64,000 nt of DNA from Listeria ilorinensis (GCF_913566895.1 NZ_CAJYCN010000007.1:1-64000); one strand, 5' to 3'; positions 43,947 to 52,659 are shown, numbered from the stretch's first letter. Notes: generated by a model from the letters alone, not told the origin. Made by a program: numbers and translations.

Positions 43947-44986
43947 TGCTGTTCCTCCTCATCGCTCTCTATTCTCTCCGCTTGTTCTCTGCGCTCTCTT
44001 TTTTCCTGCTGCTCTCCGCCTCTTTGCTGCCTTTCACTATCAGTCTCACGTTTTTGATTCCCCTGTGTAGCCATACTTGCCTCCTCTTTTGAAGCAGGTG
44101 GCGGTGACACCCGTTCAGCTGTCACAAACTGGATATCCATGCCTTTTTCTTTATACTGAGCTCGCAGATTCTGCATCACTTGCGTTACTTTTTCTTTAGC
44201 ACTACTTTCCGTATATTCTGCCCGAATAATCAACTGATCTGCTGATTTTTTTAAAACAAGCTCGATTTGTCCTAAATGGGCTGGCTTTAGACGAATAAAA
44301 AGTTGCTCACGGCCAACTTGCATTTTTTCAAGTTCAATTAGATGTTTTTCTAGATAGCTTTTGGTTTCTGCAAGTGTTTTTGGTTCAGCCAGATTCATTT
44401 TGGTCACTTCCGGCTGACTGACACGGATGGATGATTCTACCTGTTTAATCGGTATCGCTTCTACCTCATTTTTCAAAAGAATTGCCTTTTCTTCCGGCTG
44501 TTTCATAAAAAGCCGATCCGTTTTTACTTCCGACTCTGTTATTTTCGTCATTCGTTTTTCACTGGTTGGCAGTTGGTCGGATACGTTTTCCTGCATAGCC
44601 GTTTTTTCCGCCAGCTCGTTCTTTCCTCCCACCAGATCCATCATTGTTTGTCCCGTTTTTCTAAGCTCTACTTTCTCTATTTGAACAGGCTGCATCGTTC
44701 CTTTTGAAAACTCTTGAAATTCCGTTTTCTGCATAACCTCTGCAAAAACAGCTGTCAGATCAGTTGTCTCAATCGCTTTTTCAGGAAGTTCCTTCATCCA
44801 CCGGTAAGAAGCTCCTTTATCTTCCGGCTGAAGCGGTTTATCTTTTTTTTGCTCTAGTACCGCTGTAAAAATTTCTGCCAGAAGTCCGTTAAAGACATCC
44901 GTTTTTGCTCCTTCTATCTGCTCTTCCGTTTCCTGTGCTGCAAATTTTCCAAAAAAATCTTTTATTTGAATCGGTGGCAAGTTCAA
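43928..44986 (-). CDS. fliK: Hook-length control protein FliK-like
   Basis: A 352-residue protein with a long polar, Glu/Lys-rich N-terminal part and a C-terminal Flg_hook domain (about 225-300). That domain contains RLKPAHLGQIELVLKKSADQ and ends in QFVTAERVSP, followed by a very charged Gln/Arg/Glu tail. FliK acts as a molecular ruler and switches FlhB specificity. TTG start behind GGGGGAG. The position before flgD and flgE supports the call. Confidence 0.85.
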   Translation of the reverse strand: MNLPPIQIKDFFGKFAAQETEEQIEGAKTDVFNGLLAEIFTAVLEQKKDKPLQPEDKGASYRWMKELPEKAIETTDLTAVFAEVMQKTEFQEFSKGTMQPVQIEKVELRKTGQTMMDLVGGKNELAEKTAMQENVSDQLPTSEKRMTKITESEVKTDRLFMKQPEEKAILLKNEVEAIPIKQVESSIRVSQPEVTKMNLAEPKTLAETKSYLEKHLIELEKMQVGREQLFIRLKPAHLGQIELVLKKSADQLIIRAEYTESSAKEKVTQVMQNLRAQYKEKGMDIQFVTAERVSPPPASKEEASMATQGNQKRETDSERQQRGGEQQEKRERREQAERIESDEEEQQWIFPL

Positions 44987-45001
44987 AACTTCTCCCCCTC
45001 T

Positions 45002-45412
45002 TTACTGGTTTAAAATCAGCTGTATTTCCAAGCGATCTTGTTCAGCTTTCTTTTCTTCCTGACGCATGTAAATGATCGCTTCTTTCTGATAAAGCTTTAG
45101 TGCTTCTCGTTCCGTTTCTTCCAGCTGCAAAAGAACTGATTCATTTTGGCGAATATAGTGATTTAACCGCTCCGCTTCTTTTTTTAGCTGATCAAATTTC
45201 TTTTTTGAAAAGCCATGCAATTGTAATGCGCCGGCACGCATGATATGGCCAGTACCAATCTCCTTCTCCCTTGAAAAAAGAACTGCCTCTTCATGGGCAA
45301 TCAGACGCTCATTCTGCATCTTTTTTTTGCATAACAGCGCCAATTCTGCAAAAATTTGCTGTTTTTCCTGTTCGATTTTAAATTGAATTGCTTCCAGTAT
45401 CTCTTTTTTCAT
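45002..45412 (-). CDS. FliJ-like coiled-coil protein
   Basis: A 136-residue protein that is almost entirely coiled coil (KKKFDQLKKEAERLNHYIRQ). It has FliJ-like length and charge and a site just before fliK. FliJ normally follows fliI; here no gene follows fliI in that role, so this may be the displaced FliJ. Sequence alone cannot prove it. Confidence 0.55.
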   Translation of the reverse strand: MKKEILEAIQFKIEQEKQQIFAELALLCKKKMQNERLIAHEEAVLFSREKEIGTGHIMRAGALQLHGFSKKKFDQLKKEAERLNHYIRQNESVLLQLEETEREALKLYQKEAIIYMRQEEKKAEQDRLEIQLILNQ

Positions 45413-45424
45413 TTTGTCCCCCCA

Positions 45425-45721
45425 CTAGTCGATCTCGGAAATCACAATACCGAAATTTTCATCCATTAAGATGGCTTCACCAATTCCCGCCTTATGATTA
45501 TCCAGAAAAATTTCCACCTTATGACCTGGCTTTTTTTCAACTTCCAGTACATCACCAACAGATAGCTCGCGAATTTCTCCTACTGTCATTTCCTTTCGCC
45601 CAAGCCGAACGATCAGATGGACTCCAATGTTTTCCACCTGTTCAATACCTTTGGATGGCGTTTCTTCGTTCTTCTTCGCCAGATCCCATTCAGGCAGATC
45701 CACATGATAAGCCTCCGTCAC
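45425..45721 (-). CDS. FliN-like SpoA domain protein (second)
   Basis: A SpoA/FliN domain protein of about 98 residues: VHLIVRLGRKEMTVGEIREL and VGDVLEVEKKPGHKVEIFLD, then AILMDENFGIVISEI. It lies between cheA and the FliJ-like gene, away from fliM/fliY. Possible starts are GTG 45730, 45721 or 45703. The last has the best site (GGAGG at 8 bases), so the exact N-terminus is uncertain. Confidence 0.78.
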   Translation of the reverse strand: MTEAYHVDLPEWDLAKKNEETPSKGIEQVENIGVHLIVRLGRKEMTVGEIRELSVGDVLEVEKKPGHKVEIFLDNHKAGIGEAILMDENFGIVISEID

Positions 45722-45733
45722 TCCGCTCACTCC

Positions 45734-47596
45734 CTAAAAAGTTTCTAAATTTAAGACTAATACCACACGACCATCACCCAAAATCGTCGCTCCTGAAAAA
45801 GCGATTTCCGCTTCGCTAAAGAAGCCACCAAGCGTTTTCAGTACGATTTCTCGTTGACCGATCACTTCGCTTATTTTCAGCCCAATTGTCCGTTCCGCAT
45901 TTTTTACAACCAACAAAAGTTCTTCCTCCGCCTCTTCCAGCGGGCCTTCAAGAAGCCGTTCACTTAGATCGATTACTTCAATGATCGAGTCCCGATATTG
46001 CAGCACATTTTTGCCATGGATATGCTCCACCTTGCCACGCTGTATCGTCATCACTTCCTGAACAGCTGCAAGTGGAACAGCATAGCGGTGCTCACGTGTT
46101 TCAACCAGCATCGACTGGATAATCGACAACGTGAGTGGAATCTCGATCCGGAAGGTGCTTCCCGAACCTTCTATCGAATCGACTGTCAATTTACCACCAA
46201 TTTTTAAAATCGTATTACGCACAACATCCAGTCCGACACCGCGTCCCGAGATATCTGATACCTGTTCCGCCGTAGAAAAACCAGAATCAAACAGCAGCTC
46301 ATACACTTCTCTGTCCGACAGTTTCATGGCATCTGCTCGGCCAATGACACCTTTTTCAATCGCTTTTTCAAGCACCCGTTTCCGGTTGATTCCTGCACCG
46401 TCATCACTAATCTGAATGATCACATTATTACCGCTGTGGAAGGCCTCCAGTCGTATCGTCGCTGTTTCTGATTTACCCGCTGCCTGGCGAATGTCTGGGG
46501 TCTCTGCGCCATGATCAACTGAATTACGGATCAAATGAACGAGCGGATCCCCAATTTCATCAATCACAATCTTATCTACTTCCGTCTCAGCCCCCATAAT
46601 ATCCAATTCAATTTTTTTGCCCAGTTCTTTTGCCAGTCCTCGTACCATTTTCGGATAGCGATTAAAAACATTTTCAATCGGTACCATACGCATGTTAAGT
46701 AGCCCATTTTGGATTTCTTTGGAGATTGCTCCTAGTCTCGTCAAATGCTCAACTAGCTCTTTGTTATCTGTACTAGCTGCAATTTCATCTATCCGAGCCC
46801 GCTCAATCACACTTTCTTCGAACATATTCATCAGTTTTTCGATTTTTTCAAGTTGCACACGGATTGTTTTATTTTCCAAATGAGCCACATTTTTTTTCGC
46901 AGCCTTCGCAGACGGATCTTTGATTATTTGCACGATTTGTGCATCTGATTCTGCTTCAACATCCACATGTTCAACTTCTGTAATATCCAGCAGTGCCTCT
47001 TCGATTTCAGCTGCTGAAAATTCCGATTCGAACTGTACTAAAAAAGAATCTCCAAAAGCATCTTCTTCAATTTCTTGTGGCGAGGGGAATGTTTCCAATA
47101 TATGGCCCAACCCATCTAATCGTTCAAGACACATGACCGCCCGAACTGCTTTCAAAATGGCCTCTGAATCAATTTTGATTGTTAATTTATAACTTGTCAT
47201 TTCCGGCAAAATAGGACTACCTTCTGAAAGCAGTTCATTCAGTGCCGCAACCGTCCGATCCACTTGGATCATTCCTGTTCCGCCCTGACTGATATCTGCT
47301 ACCATTTCTTCCAGGTGCGATGTACAAGTAAATATGATATCAACCAAATGCTCCGTGACAGTGAGTTCATGATTCCTGACCGCATCCAGCACATTTTCCA
47401 TAGCATGTGTCAGATCGACTACATTTTGAAAACCCATTGTAGCGGACATACCTTTAAATGTATGTGCTGATCGAAAAATTTCACTCACAAGCATCTCATT
47501 TTTTGGTTCTTTTTCAAGCTGCAGCATGTTGTCATTCAGTGCCTGTAAATGCTCTGACGCCTCTTCGATAAATAAATCAAGCATATTTGTTGTCAC
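45734..47596 (-). CDS. cheA: Chemotaxis histidine kinase CheA
   Basis: A 620-residue cytosolic kinase. P1 HPt domain with phospho-acceptor His45 in RSAHTFKGMSAT; a P2-like region (about 145-225); P3 dimerisation helices (IEKLMNMFEESVIERARIDE); P4 kinase with N-box HLIRNSVDHGAE, G1 ISDDGAGIN and G2 SGRGVGLDVV; P5 CheW-like domain to the end. GTG start behind AGGAGA. It is fed by the chemoreceptors and phosphorylates CheY (next gene upstream) and CheV. Confidence 0.96.
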   Translation of the reverse strand: MTTNMLDLFIEEASEHLQALNDNMLQLEKEPKNEMLVSEIFRSAHTFKGMSATMGFQNVVDLTHAMENVLDAVRNHELTVTEHLVDIIFTCTSHLEEMVADISQGGTGMIQVDRTVAALNELLSEGSPILPEMTSYKLTIKIDSEAILKAVRAVMCLERLDGLGHILETFPSPQEIEEDAFGDSFLVQFESEFSAAEIEEALLDITEVEHVDVEAESDAQIVQIIKDPSAKAAKKNVAHLENKTIRVQLEKIEKLMNMFEESVIERARIDEIAASTDNKELVEHLTRLGAISKEIQNGLLNMRMVPIENVFNRYPKMVRGLAKELGKKIELDIMGAETEVDKIVIDEIGDPLVHLIRNSVDHGAETPDIRQAAGKSETATIRLEAFHSGNNVIIQISDDGAGINRKRVLEKAIEKGVIGRADAMKLSDREVYELLFDSGFSTAEQVSDISGRGVGLDVVRNTILKIGGKLTVDSIEGSGSTFRIEIPLTLSIIQSMLVETREHRYAVPLAAVQEVMTIQRGKVEHIHGKNVLQYRDSIIEVIDLSERLLEGPLEEAEEELLLVVKNAERTIGLKISEVIGQREIVLKTLGGFFSEAEIAFSGATILGDGRVVLVLNLETF

Positions 47597-47616
47597 TTGA
47601 CTTCTCTCCTATCCTC

Positions 47617-47973
47617 TTATCTGGCTGCTTTTTCAAGCGCTTCTAATACCCGTTCTGCCTGAAATGGCTTCACAATAAAATCTTTCGCTCCCTTTTTAAT
47701 TGCATCTACAACCATGCCCTGCTGTCCCATCGCTGAACACATGATAACTTTGGCATTCGGATCCTTTTGCATGATTTCATTCAATGCAGACAGCCCATCC
47801 ATTTCTGGCATCGTAATGTCAAGCGTCACGATATCTGGTTTATATTCCTCGTATTTTTTGACCGCCTCAAGACCATTCTCAGCCTCGGCAACCACTTCAA
47901 ACTGACTATCTTTCACAATATTTTTGATCATCGTTCGCATAAACATGGCATCATCGACAATTAACAACTTCAC
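47617..47973 (-). CDS. cheY: Chemotaxis response regulator CheY
   Basis: A 118-residue single receiver domain. Acidic pocket Asp7/Asp8, phosphorylated Asp52 in VTLDITMPEMDG, switch Ser/Thr in IMCSAMGQ, and Lys in FIVKPFQ. GTG start with GGGAG. First gene of the operon running through cheA, with three MogR-type boxes upstream. CheY-P binds FliM/FliY. Confidence 0.96.
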   Translation of the reverse strand: MKLLIVDDAMFMRTMIKNIVKDSQFEVVAEAENGLEAVKKYEEYKPDIVTLDITMPEMDGLSALNEIMQKDPNAKVIMCSAMGQQGMVVDAIKKGAKDFIVKPFQAERVLEALEKAAR

Positions 47974-48009
47974 GAAAGAAACACTCCCTTACAACAACAT
48001 TTTTCAATT

Positions 48010-48079
48010 ATTTTTAAAAAAATCTTATAATATTATTTTATAATAAAAGAAAACGAATTACTACCTTTTTATAAAAAAA
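48010..48079 (-). promoter_or_regulatory. cheY upstream region with three MogR-type boxes
   Basis: TTTT-N5-AAAA sites at 48036-48048 and 48066-48079, plus a one-mismatch site at 48010-48022 (ATTTTTAAAAAAA), all in the 237-bp gap between cheY and flaA. The promoter is probably among them (TATAAG/TATTAT candidates read minus), but I cannot fix it. Confidence 0.55.
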
Positions 48080-48141
48080 TAATGTTTAATAATAAAATTA
48101 AATAGGCATTTTCCTTTTTTAAAACTTCATCATCCTTTTGC

Positions 48142-48172
48142 AAAAAAACCCCTTATCCGGGGAGATAAGGGG
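48142..48172 (-). terminator. Terminator of flaA
   Basis: CCCCTTATC (48149-48157) and GATAAGGGG (48164-48172), a perfect 9-bp GC-containing stem, followed on the minus strand by TTTTTTT. It makes flaA monocistronic. Confidence 0.92.
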
Positions 48173-48210
48173 CCGTTTGTGGGTGAACTTTTTATAGAGA
48201 AAAACGAAAA

Positions 48211-49140
48211 TTAGCTGTTGATAAGCTGTGTCAGCATTTGTGGTGTTTGGTTAGCTTGGCTGAGCATGCTGATGGATGTTTGTGTTAAAATCTTATATTT
48301 CGTCATTTGGGACATTTCTGCCGCCATATCTGCATCCTCAATGGAAGAAGCTGATTGTTTAGTTGCAACAGACTGGTTATTAACGTTTGAGATATTATAG
48401 CTCAAACGACTCATGCCCGCACCAAGGATCGCACGACCATCAGAAATTTTATTGATCAATTGGTCGATCGCATGTGTGGCTTTTTGCGCGTCAGCAGCAG
48501 TACCGACTTGAAGTGCACTATAACCAGCAACAGTCGCAGCTGCTACTGCAGAAGTAACGACCGTCGTTGTATCAGCACCTGTTGGATCTTCATAAACCGT
48601 TGCTGCTGCTGCAGTGACTTCAAGCTCTGCACTCGACAATCCTTTGGCATCGAATAGGCTGACAGAAATGGTGTCATTGGCTTTATCCGAAGCTTGAACT
48701 TTAACTGTTGCGCTGCCACCACCTGTTTGATCAAGCAACTTAATGTTGTTGTAGTTAGTTGTATTCGCAACATGGTCTAGTTCTTTAATCAAACTGTTAA
48801 ACTCTGATGTATATTGTTTTCTGTCTTCATCACTGAACGAGCCATTCGATGATTGAACAGCAAGCTGACGCATACGTTGTAAAATGGAGCTCATTGAACT
48901 TAATGCGGAGTCAGCTGTTTGCAGCAAGTCGATCCCCATGGAAGAGTTCTTACTTGCGGCATCAAGGCCTGTTGCTTTGATATTCATCCGTGTTACTACT
49001 GCAAGACCAGCAGCATCGTCTAGTGAACTATTGATACGTTTACCGGATGCAAGACGTTCTTGTGCTTGATTCATACCTTCATTATTTTTGCGAAGGTATT
49101 CTTGTGTTTTCAAGCTGATAATATTTGTGTTTACTTGCAT
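48211..49140 (-). CDS. flaA: Flagellin FlaA
   Basis: A 309-residue filament subunit. The D0/D1 ends are nearly those of L. monocytogenes FlaA (VNTNIISLKTQEYLRKNNEG at the start, MLSQANQTPQMLTQLINS at the end). The middle surface domain (about 145-225) is longer and rich in Ala/Thr/Val, which accounts for about 22 extra residues. Ser/Thr there would be targets for O-GlcNAc addition by GmaR, as known in L. monocytogenes. GGAGGG lies 6 bases before ATG. Own promoter, 5' hairpin and terminator. Confidence 0.97.
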   Translation of the reverse strand: MQVNTNIISLKTQEYLRKNNEGMNQAQERLASGKRINSSLDDAAGLAVVTRMNIKATGLDAASKNSSMGIDLLQTADSALSSMSSILQRMRQLAVQSSNGSFSDEDRKQYTSEFNSLIKELDHVANTTNYNNIKLLDQTGGGSATVKVQASDKANDTISVSLFDAKGLSSAELEVTAAAATVYEDPTGADTTTVVTSAVAAATVAGYSALQVGTAADAQKATHAIDQLINKISDGRAILGAGMSRLSYNISNVNNQSVATKQSASSIEDADMAAEMSQMTKYKILTQTSISMLSQANQTPQMLTQLINS

Positions 49141-49165
49141 GTTTTTTCCCTCCTAAATTCTGTTT

Positions 49166-49188
49166 AGAAAAGGCATCGCTCCTTTTCT
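49166..49188 (-). promoter_or_regulatory. Hairpin at the 5' end of the flaA transcript
   Basis: AGAAAAGG and CCTTTTCT form an exact 8-bp stem with a 7-base loop. It begins within a few bases of the start expected from the -10 at 49198-49203. It would protect the 5' end of an abundant mRNA. The strand order read minus is AGAAAAGG, loop, CCTTTTCT. Confidence 0.55.
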
Positions 49189-49197
49189 ATATGCTCT

Positions 49198-49243
49198 ATT
49201 ATATATTTGTTTTTTAAAAAAATCAATTATTTTTATTAAAAAA
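49198..49243 (-). promoter_or_regulatory. flaA promoter with paired MogR boxes
   Basis: Minus strand: -35 TTGATT (49221-49226), 17-bp spacer, -10 TATAAT (49198-49203), a sigma-A type promoter. MogR-type sites TTTT-N5-AAAA lie at 49210-49222 (in the spacer) and 49230-49243 (just upstream of the -35). The centres are about 20 bp apart. This matches the known arrangement of MogR repression of flaA in Listeria. Confidence 0.8.
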
Positions 49244-49263
49244 TATAAAAATAATTGATTTAA

Positions 49264-49307
49264 TAAAAAAACGGCGCTATTTTTTGAGCTATAGCACCAT
49301 TTTTTTA
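49264..49307. terminator. Bidirectional terminator between cheV and flaA
   Basis: GGCGCTAT (49273-49280) pairs with ATAGCACC (49291-49298), one G-U. The minus-strand T-run is 49264-49271; a T-run at 49300-49307 also serves the plus direction. It ends the fliO-to-cheV transcript. Confidence 0.85.
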
Positions 49308-49311
49308 TATT

Positions 49312-50220
49312 TTATAATACCAAATCATCCACAATTGAAATTAGTTGATGAATATCTGGTTTACTTACTTGAGCATCTGCACCGACATTTTCTCCTTTAT
49401 GATGGAGGTCTTCAGTAATTAACGAGGAGAAGATAACAACTGGCAAATTGCGTCCTACTTCATTCTCCTTGATTTTTTTAGTTAGATGATGGCCATCCAT
49501 TTGTGGCATTTCAATATCTGTAATCAAAAGATGCAGATTATCGAATGTTTTCATTTTCTGTTCAGCAAATAATTTCTGGATATGCTCATCCGCTTCCAGT
49601 CCATTTACAAAGAAATGCAGATTCTGATAACCCGCCTCATGCAGTGTATCTTCAAGAAGTTGTCGCAGCATTTGGGAATCTTCTGCAATATAGATGACTT
49701 TTTCAGCTCGATTGATCTGTCCGCCTTCTTTTTCACGCGCAGTAATTGCAAAATCGCCATGACCGCTAATTTCGTAAATAATTTTTTCGTAATCGAGCAG
49801 CAAGATAATGTTACCTTCCAGTTTAACAAGCCCTACAGCTAAGTCTTCCAGACCGATCGACAATTTTTCCGGCTCTTCGATCTGTTCCCATGAAATCCGT
49901 TGTATCCGGTGAACCTCATCCACCCGAAAAACAATTTTCATTTTATTAAGCTCTGTGATAATAAACTTTGTATCCATCAATTCTTTTTCCGGAAGTCCCA
50001 TCACACGGGATAAATTCACAACTGGCATGATCTCACCACGGACCTGTGTGACACCTTCAATCGCCCCATGTGATTCCGGAACTGGCGTCACTTCCAGTGG
50101 ATGAATGATTTCCTTTACTTTCAAAACATTGATGCAAAACAGGTTGTCAGCAATTGTAAAAGTAACAATTTCCAGCTCATTTGTACCACTTTGTAGTAAA
50201 ATTCCTTTTTCTTCACTCAT
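49312..50220 (-). CDS. cheV: Chemotaxis coupling protein CheV
   Basis: A 302-residue fusion of a CheW-like coupling domain (about 1-150; VTFTIADNLFCINVLKVKEI, VTQVRGEIMPVVNLSRVMG) and a receiver domain (about 165-302) with its phosphorylated Asp in LLITDIEMPQMDGH. Since no cheW lies in the window it may be the main coupler between receptors and CheA. Start at 50220 behind AAAGGAGG; the longer frame has no site. Last gene before a terminator. Confidence 0.95.
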   Translation of the reverse strand: MSEEKGILLQSGTNELEIVTFTIADNLFCINVLKVKEIIHPLEVTPVPESHGAIEGVTQVRGEIMPVVNLSRVMGLPEKELMDTKFIITELNKMKIVFRVDEVHRIQRISWEQIEEPEKLSIGLEDLAVGLVKLEGNIILLLDYEKIIYEISGHGDFAITAREKEGGQINRAEKVIYIAEDSQMLRQLLEDTLHEAGYQNLHFFVNGLEADEHIQKLFAEQKMKTFDNLHLLITDIEMPQMDGHHLTKKIKENEVGRNLPVVIFSSLITEDLHHKGENVGADAQVSKPDIHQLISIVDDLVL

Positions 50221-50233
50221 GTTTGCTCCTCCT

Positions 50234-52135
50234 TTAATATACATTCGTTGTTTCTGTATCTAAAAGTTCTGCCAGATATCGATTATTCGGAAAAGCATCG
50301 ATCGCCTCGCCAATCCGTTTCAACCGATTCTCTTCATCCAGCCGAATGGCAAAACGATGAAACCGAAAATCATCATTGAAATTCTCCAAGCCACGTTCCG
50401 CAATGGCTAGCGCTTCATCATAAATCTCATGTTCCGTCAAGTAACCGATCAAATTGATATACCCCTGCTCCGTTACCTCATCTGCATCCACAACATTATA
50501 GAGATCAAGTGCGATATCAAAGTAATCATATTTAAAGAAAATATCCGCAATCTCTGCCTGAATCTGTTCAGGATAGGCGCCCCGGAATGTCAGCAGATGG
50601 TCAACAAAGGCTCCCTTGCCAGAAGCAATTGCCCGCTCTAGCACGAATAAATACATTTCCCGTGGTGCCGGATCCCCCTTTTCAAAAATAAAGCGATAAA
50701 TCGAGCCGACATTACTATTTTTCATTACATTATCTAAATGTAGCGTTTGATTTTCAAACTGCCAGATTGCCAAATCTCCAGCATCCACCAAATTTGTTTT
50801 AATCCCTGCAATGACCGCGCGCTCACTGATAACCGGATAAAAATTCTGCATTGTACCGATCCGAACCTGAAAAATTTCTGTGAGAAGCGGTTCAAGGCCT
50901 TCCAGTGAGTTGAAAAGTAGCCGCGAAAGCTCCGTCAGCCCTTGCTGGATGATCATCGAAAGCAGTTTGATTCCCACATCCAAATTTTTCACAAATTGAT
51001 GACGCATAATAAAGTCAAAAACCTCGTCAGGACGATGAAATTTGCTGAGCAGATTGATCATCTGAAACATAACCACATAATCTGCACTATTTTCTTGATA
51101 AGCAAGCGCTAAATATTTCATCGATCGCGTATAGTCTTTTTCTTGCATATATAAAAGTCCCAATTTCTTATAGGGTAAGAACCGTATTGCTTCATACAAA
51201 ATAATTGGGTGATATGTCACATCTGTCGATTCAATCAATTTATGATAAATCGCTTTAGCATCCTCCAATTGATGTGTCATATCGTACAACTCAGCCTTCT
51301 TGAGAAGAAATTCTGGCACATCCGGCCAAATGATCCGCGCCTCTTCTAAAATTTGCAGAGCCCCATCGAACCGTTTCTCAAAACCCAACAGTTCAGCGAT
51401 ATAATATGCACTTAGCTTTGCCCAGATAAGCTGATTATGCTTACGTGCTTTAAATGCTTTTGTAAAACACTGCAAAGCCTCCTTATTCTTTCCTAATCGG
51501 CGCATTTCTTGCCCCATGTTAAAATGATGAAAGCCATCATATTTACTCGAACGTTCTTTTTCAAGAATCTGCAAATTCCGCTCTGCTTTTCCTTGCTTGT
51601 CTACCACGCTCAACATATATCCGTAGTGATAGACCTTTAATCCCAGCTCATATAGCGGCATTGTTTTGCCATCTACATGATCAAGTTGTTCATGAAGCGC
51701 TCCGAAAAAAGCGATTTTTTGATTATTTTTATACACCCGTGCCATCTTACTTGTAACCGTATATGTCCCTTTTTCTCCTGTAAAACTAATGATCTCTACC
51801 GCAAAAATTTCGGCATCTATCCGAGTCTCCGAACGAAGCTCTTCCTCCATCTTCTTGTAACTTTCCTCTTCCAAACATTCATCCGCATCAAGCGCCAGAA
51901 TCCACTTTCCGCTAGCCTTTCCTGCAGCAAAGTTCCGTGCTTCCGAAAAATTCCCCGTCCAGGTAAAATCATAGACATGCTCTGTAAATTCCTGCGCAAT
52001 TGTCTTAGTATCATCTTCTGATCCTGTATCCACAATAATGATTTCATCCGCAAATTTTCTAAAGGAGGCTAAGCTTTGTCTTAAAATATGTGATTCATTT
52101 TTGACAATCATACAAACTGAAACAAGTGGCCGCAT
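50234..52135 (-). CDS. gmaR: GmaR: flagellin glycosyltransferase and MogR anti-repressor
   Basis: A 633-residue bifunctional protein. The N-terminal GT-A glycosyltransferase domain (about 1-220) has LVSVCMIVKNESHILRQSLA, VDTGSEDDT and the metal-binding DxD in ALDADECL. The long C-terminal part (about 200-630) is TPR-like helical repeat (HFNMGQEMRRLGKNKEALQC is typical). In L. monocytogenes GmaR adds O-GlcNAc to flagellin and binds MogR to free flagellar promoters in a temperature-dependent way; the same is inferred here. It lies between cheV and an unknown gene, in the first flagellar operon. Confidence 0.94.
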   Translation of the reverse strand: MRPLVSVCMIVKNESHILRQSLASFRKFADEIIIVDTGSEDDTKTIAQEFTEHVYDFTWTGNFSEARNFAAGKASGKWILALDADECLEEESYKKMEEELRSETRIDAEIFAVEIISFTGEKGTYTVTSKMARVYKNNQKIAFFGALHEQLDHVDGKTMPLYELGLKVYHYGYMLSVVDKQGKAERNLQILEKERSSKYDGFHHFNMGQEMRRLGKNKEALQCFTKAFKARKHNQLIWAKLSAYYIAELLGFEKRFDGALQILEEARIIWPDVPEFLLKKAELYDMTHQLEDAKAIYHKLIESTDVTYHPIILYEAIRFLPYKKLGLLYMQEKDYTRSMKYLALAYQENSADYVVMFQMINLLSKFHRPDEVFDFIMRHQFVKNLDVGIKLLSMIIQQGLTELSRLLFNSLEGLEPLLTEIFQVRIGTMQNFYPVISERAVIAGIKTNLVDAGDLAIWQFENQTLHLDNVMKNSNVGSIYRFIFEKGDPAPREMYLFVLERAIASGKGAFVDHLLTFRGAYPEQIQAEIADIFFKYDYFDIALDLYNVVDADEVTEQGYINLIGYLTEHEIYDEALAIAERGLENFNDDFRFHRFAIRLDEENRLKRIGEAIDAFPNNRYLAELLDTETTNVY

Positions 52136-52152
52136 GTTTTTCCCTCTTTTCT

Positions 52153-52653
52153 TTAATTTATCAGCTTAAATTTATCCAATTCATTCCGATGAATCAGATG
52201 TTTTTTTGTTTTTGGCAAGTCAACAATGATACTTTGTACGCCAGCTTTTTTTGCAAGATCAACAGCAATTAGATCCGTTGTTTTGTCCCCATTGTAAAAA
52301 CAAGTTACCAAGTCCATTTTTGCAATCAGCTGCTCATAAAAATGTTCGTACACCGAACGCTCAAGCATTGTTTTGTAGGTGCCGAATACCTGATGTGTCG
52401 CGCCAAGTGCTGTTAAATACGCAAAGCATGTTTTGAATGGTTCGCTCATAACCTCCACTTTAGCTAGCGTATATAAAAACAATCGCGGAGCTAATGCTTC
52501 ATTTTCCAAAAAAAATGTTAGCACTGGATTTTCAACCGATTTATAGGCTAGTAAATGGATCTGATTTTGCGGAGCGTATTTTTTCAAATAAACCTGGATT
52601 TCTGCCTGATCAAATGCAGTCAATTGATGTGAACCTGTCAGAAGAACTTGCAA
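52153..52653 (-). CDS. Flagellar-cluster protein of unknown function
   Basis: A 166-residue soluble protein (MQVLLTGSHQLTAFDQAEIQ at the start, PKTKKHLIHRNELDKFKLIN at the end) with alternating strands and helices, e.g. VQSIIVDLPKT, reminiscent of a Rossmann-like alpha/beta fold. TTG start with GGGGAGTG. It sits between motB and gmaR (lmo0687 position, from memory). No characterised family recognised; close linkage to gmaR makes a role in glycosylation or regulation conceivable. Confidence 0.6.
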   Translation of the reverse strand: MQVLLTGSHQLTAFDQAEIQVYLKKYAPQNQIHLLAYKSVENPVLTFFLENEALAPRLFLYTLAKVEVMSEPFKTCFAYLTALGATHQVFGTYKTMLERSVYEHFYEQLIAKMDLVTCFYNGDKTTDLIAVDLAKKAGVQSIIVDLPKTKKHLIHRNELDKFKLIN

Positions 52654-52659
52654 ACCCTT

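Noticed and set aside
49190-49260. Sigma-D type motility promoter for flaA
   Set aside because: No TAAA-N15-GCCGATAA pattern; a sigma-A promoter with 17-bp spacing explains the site.
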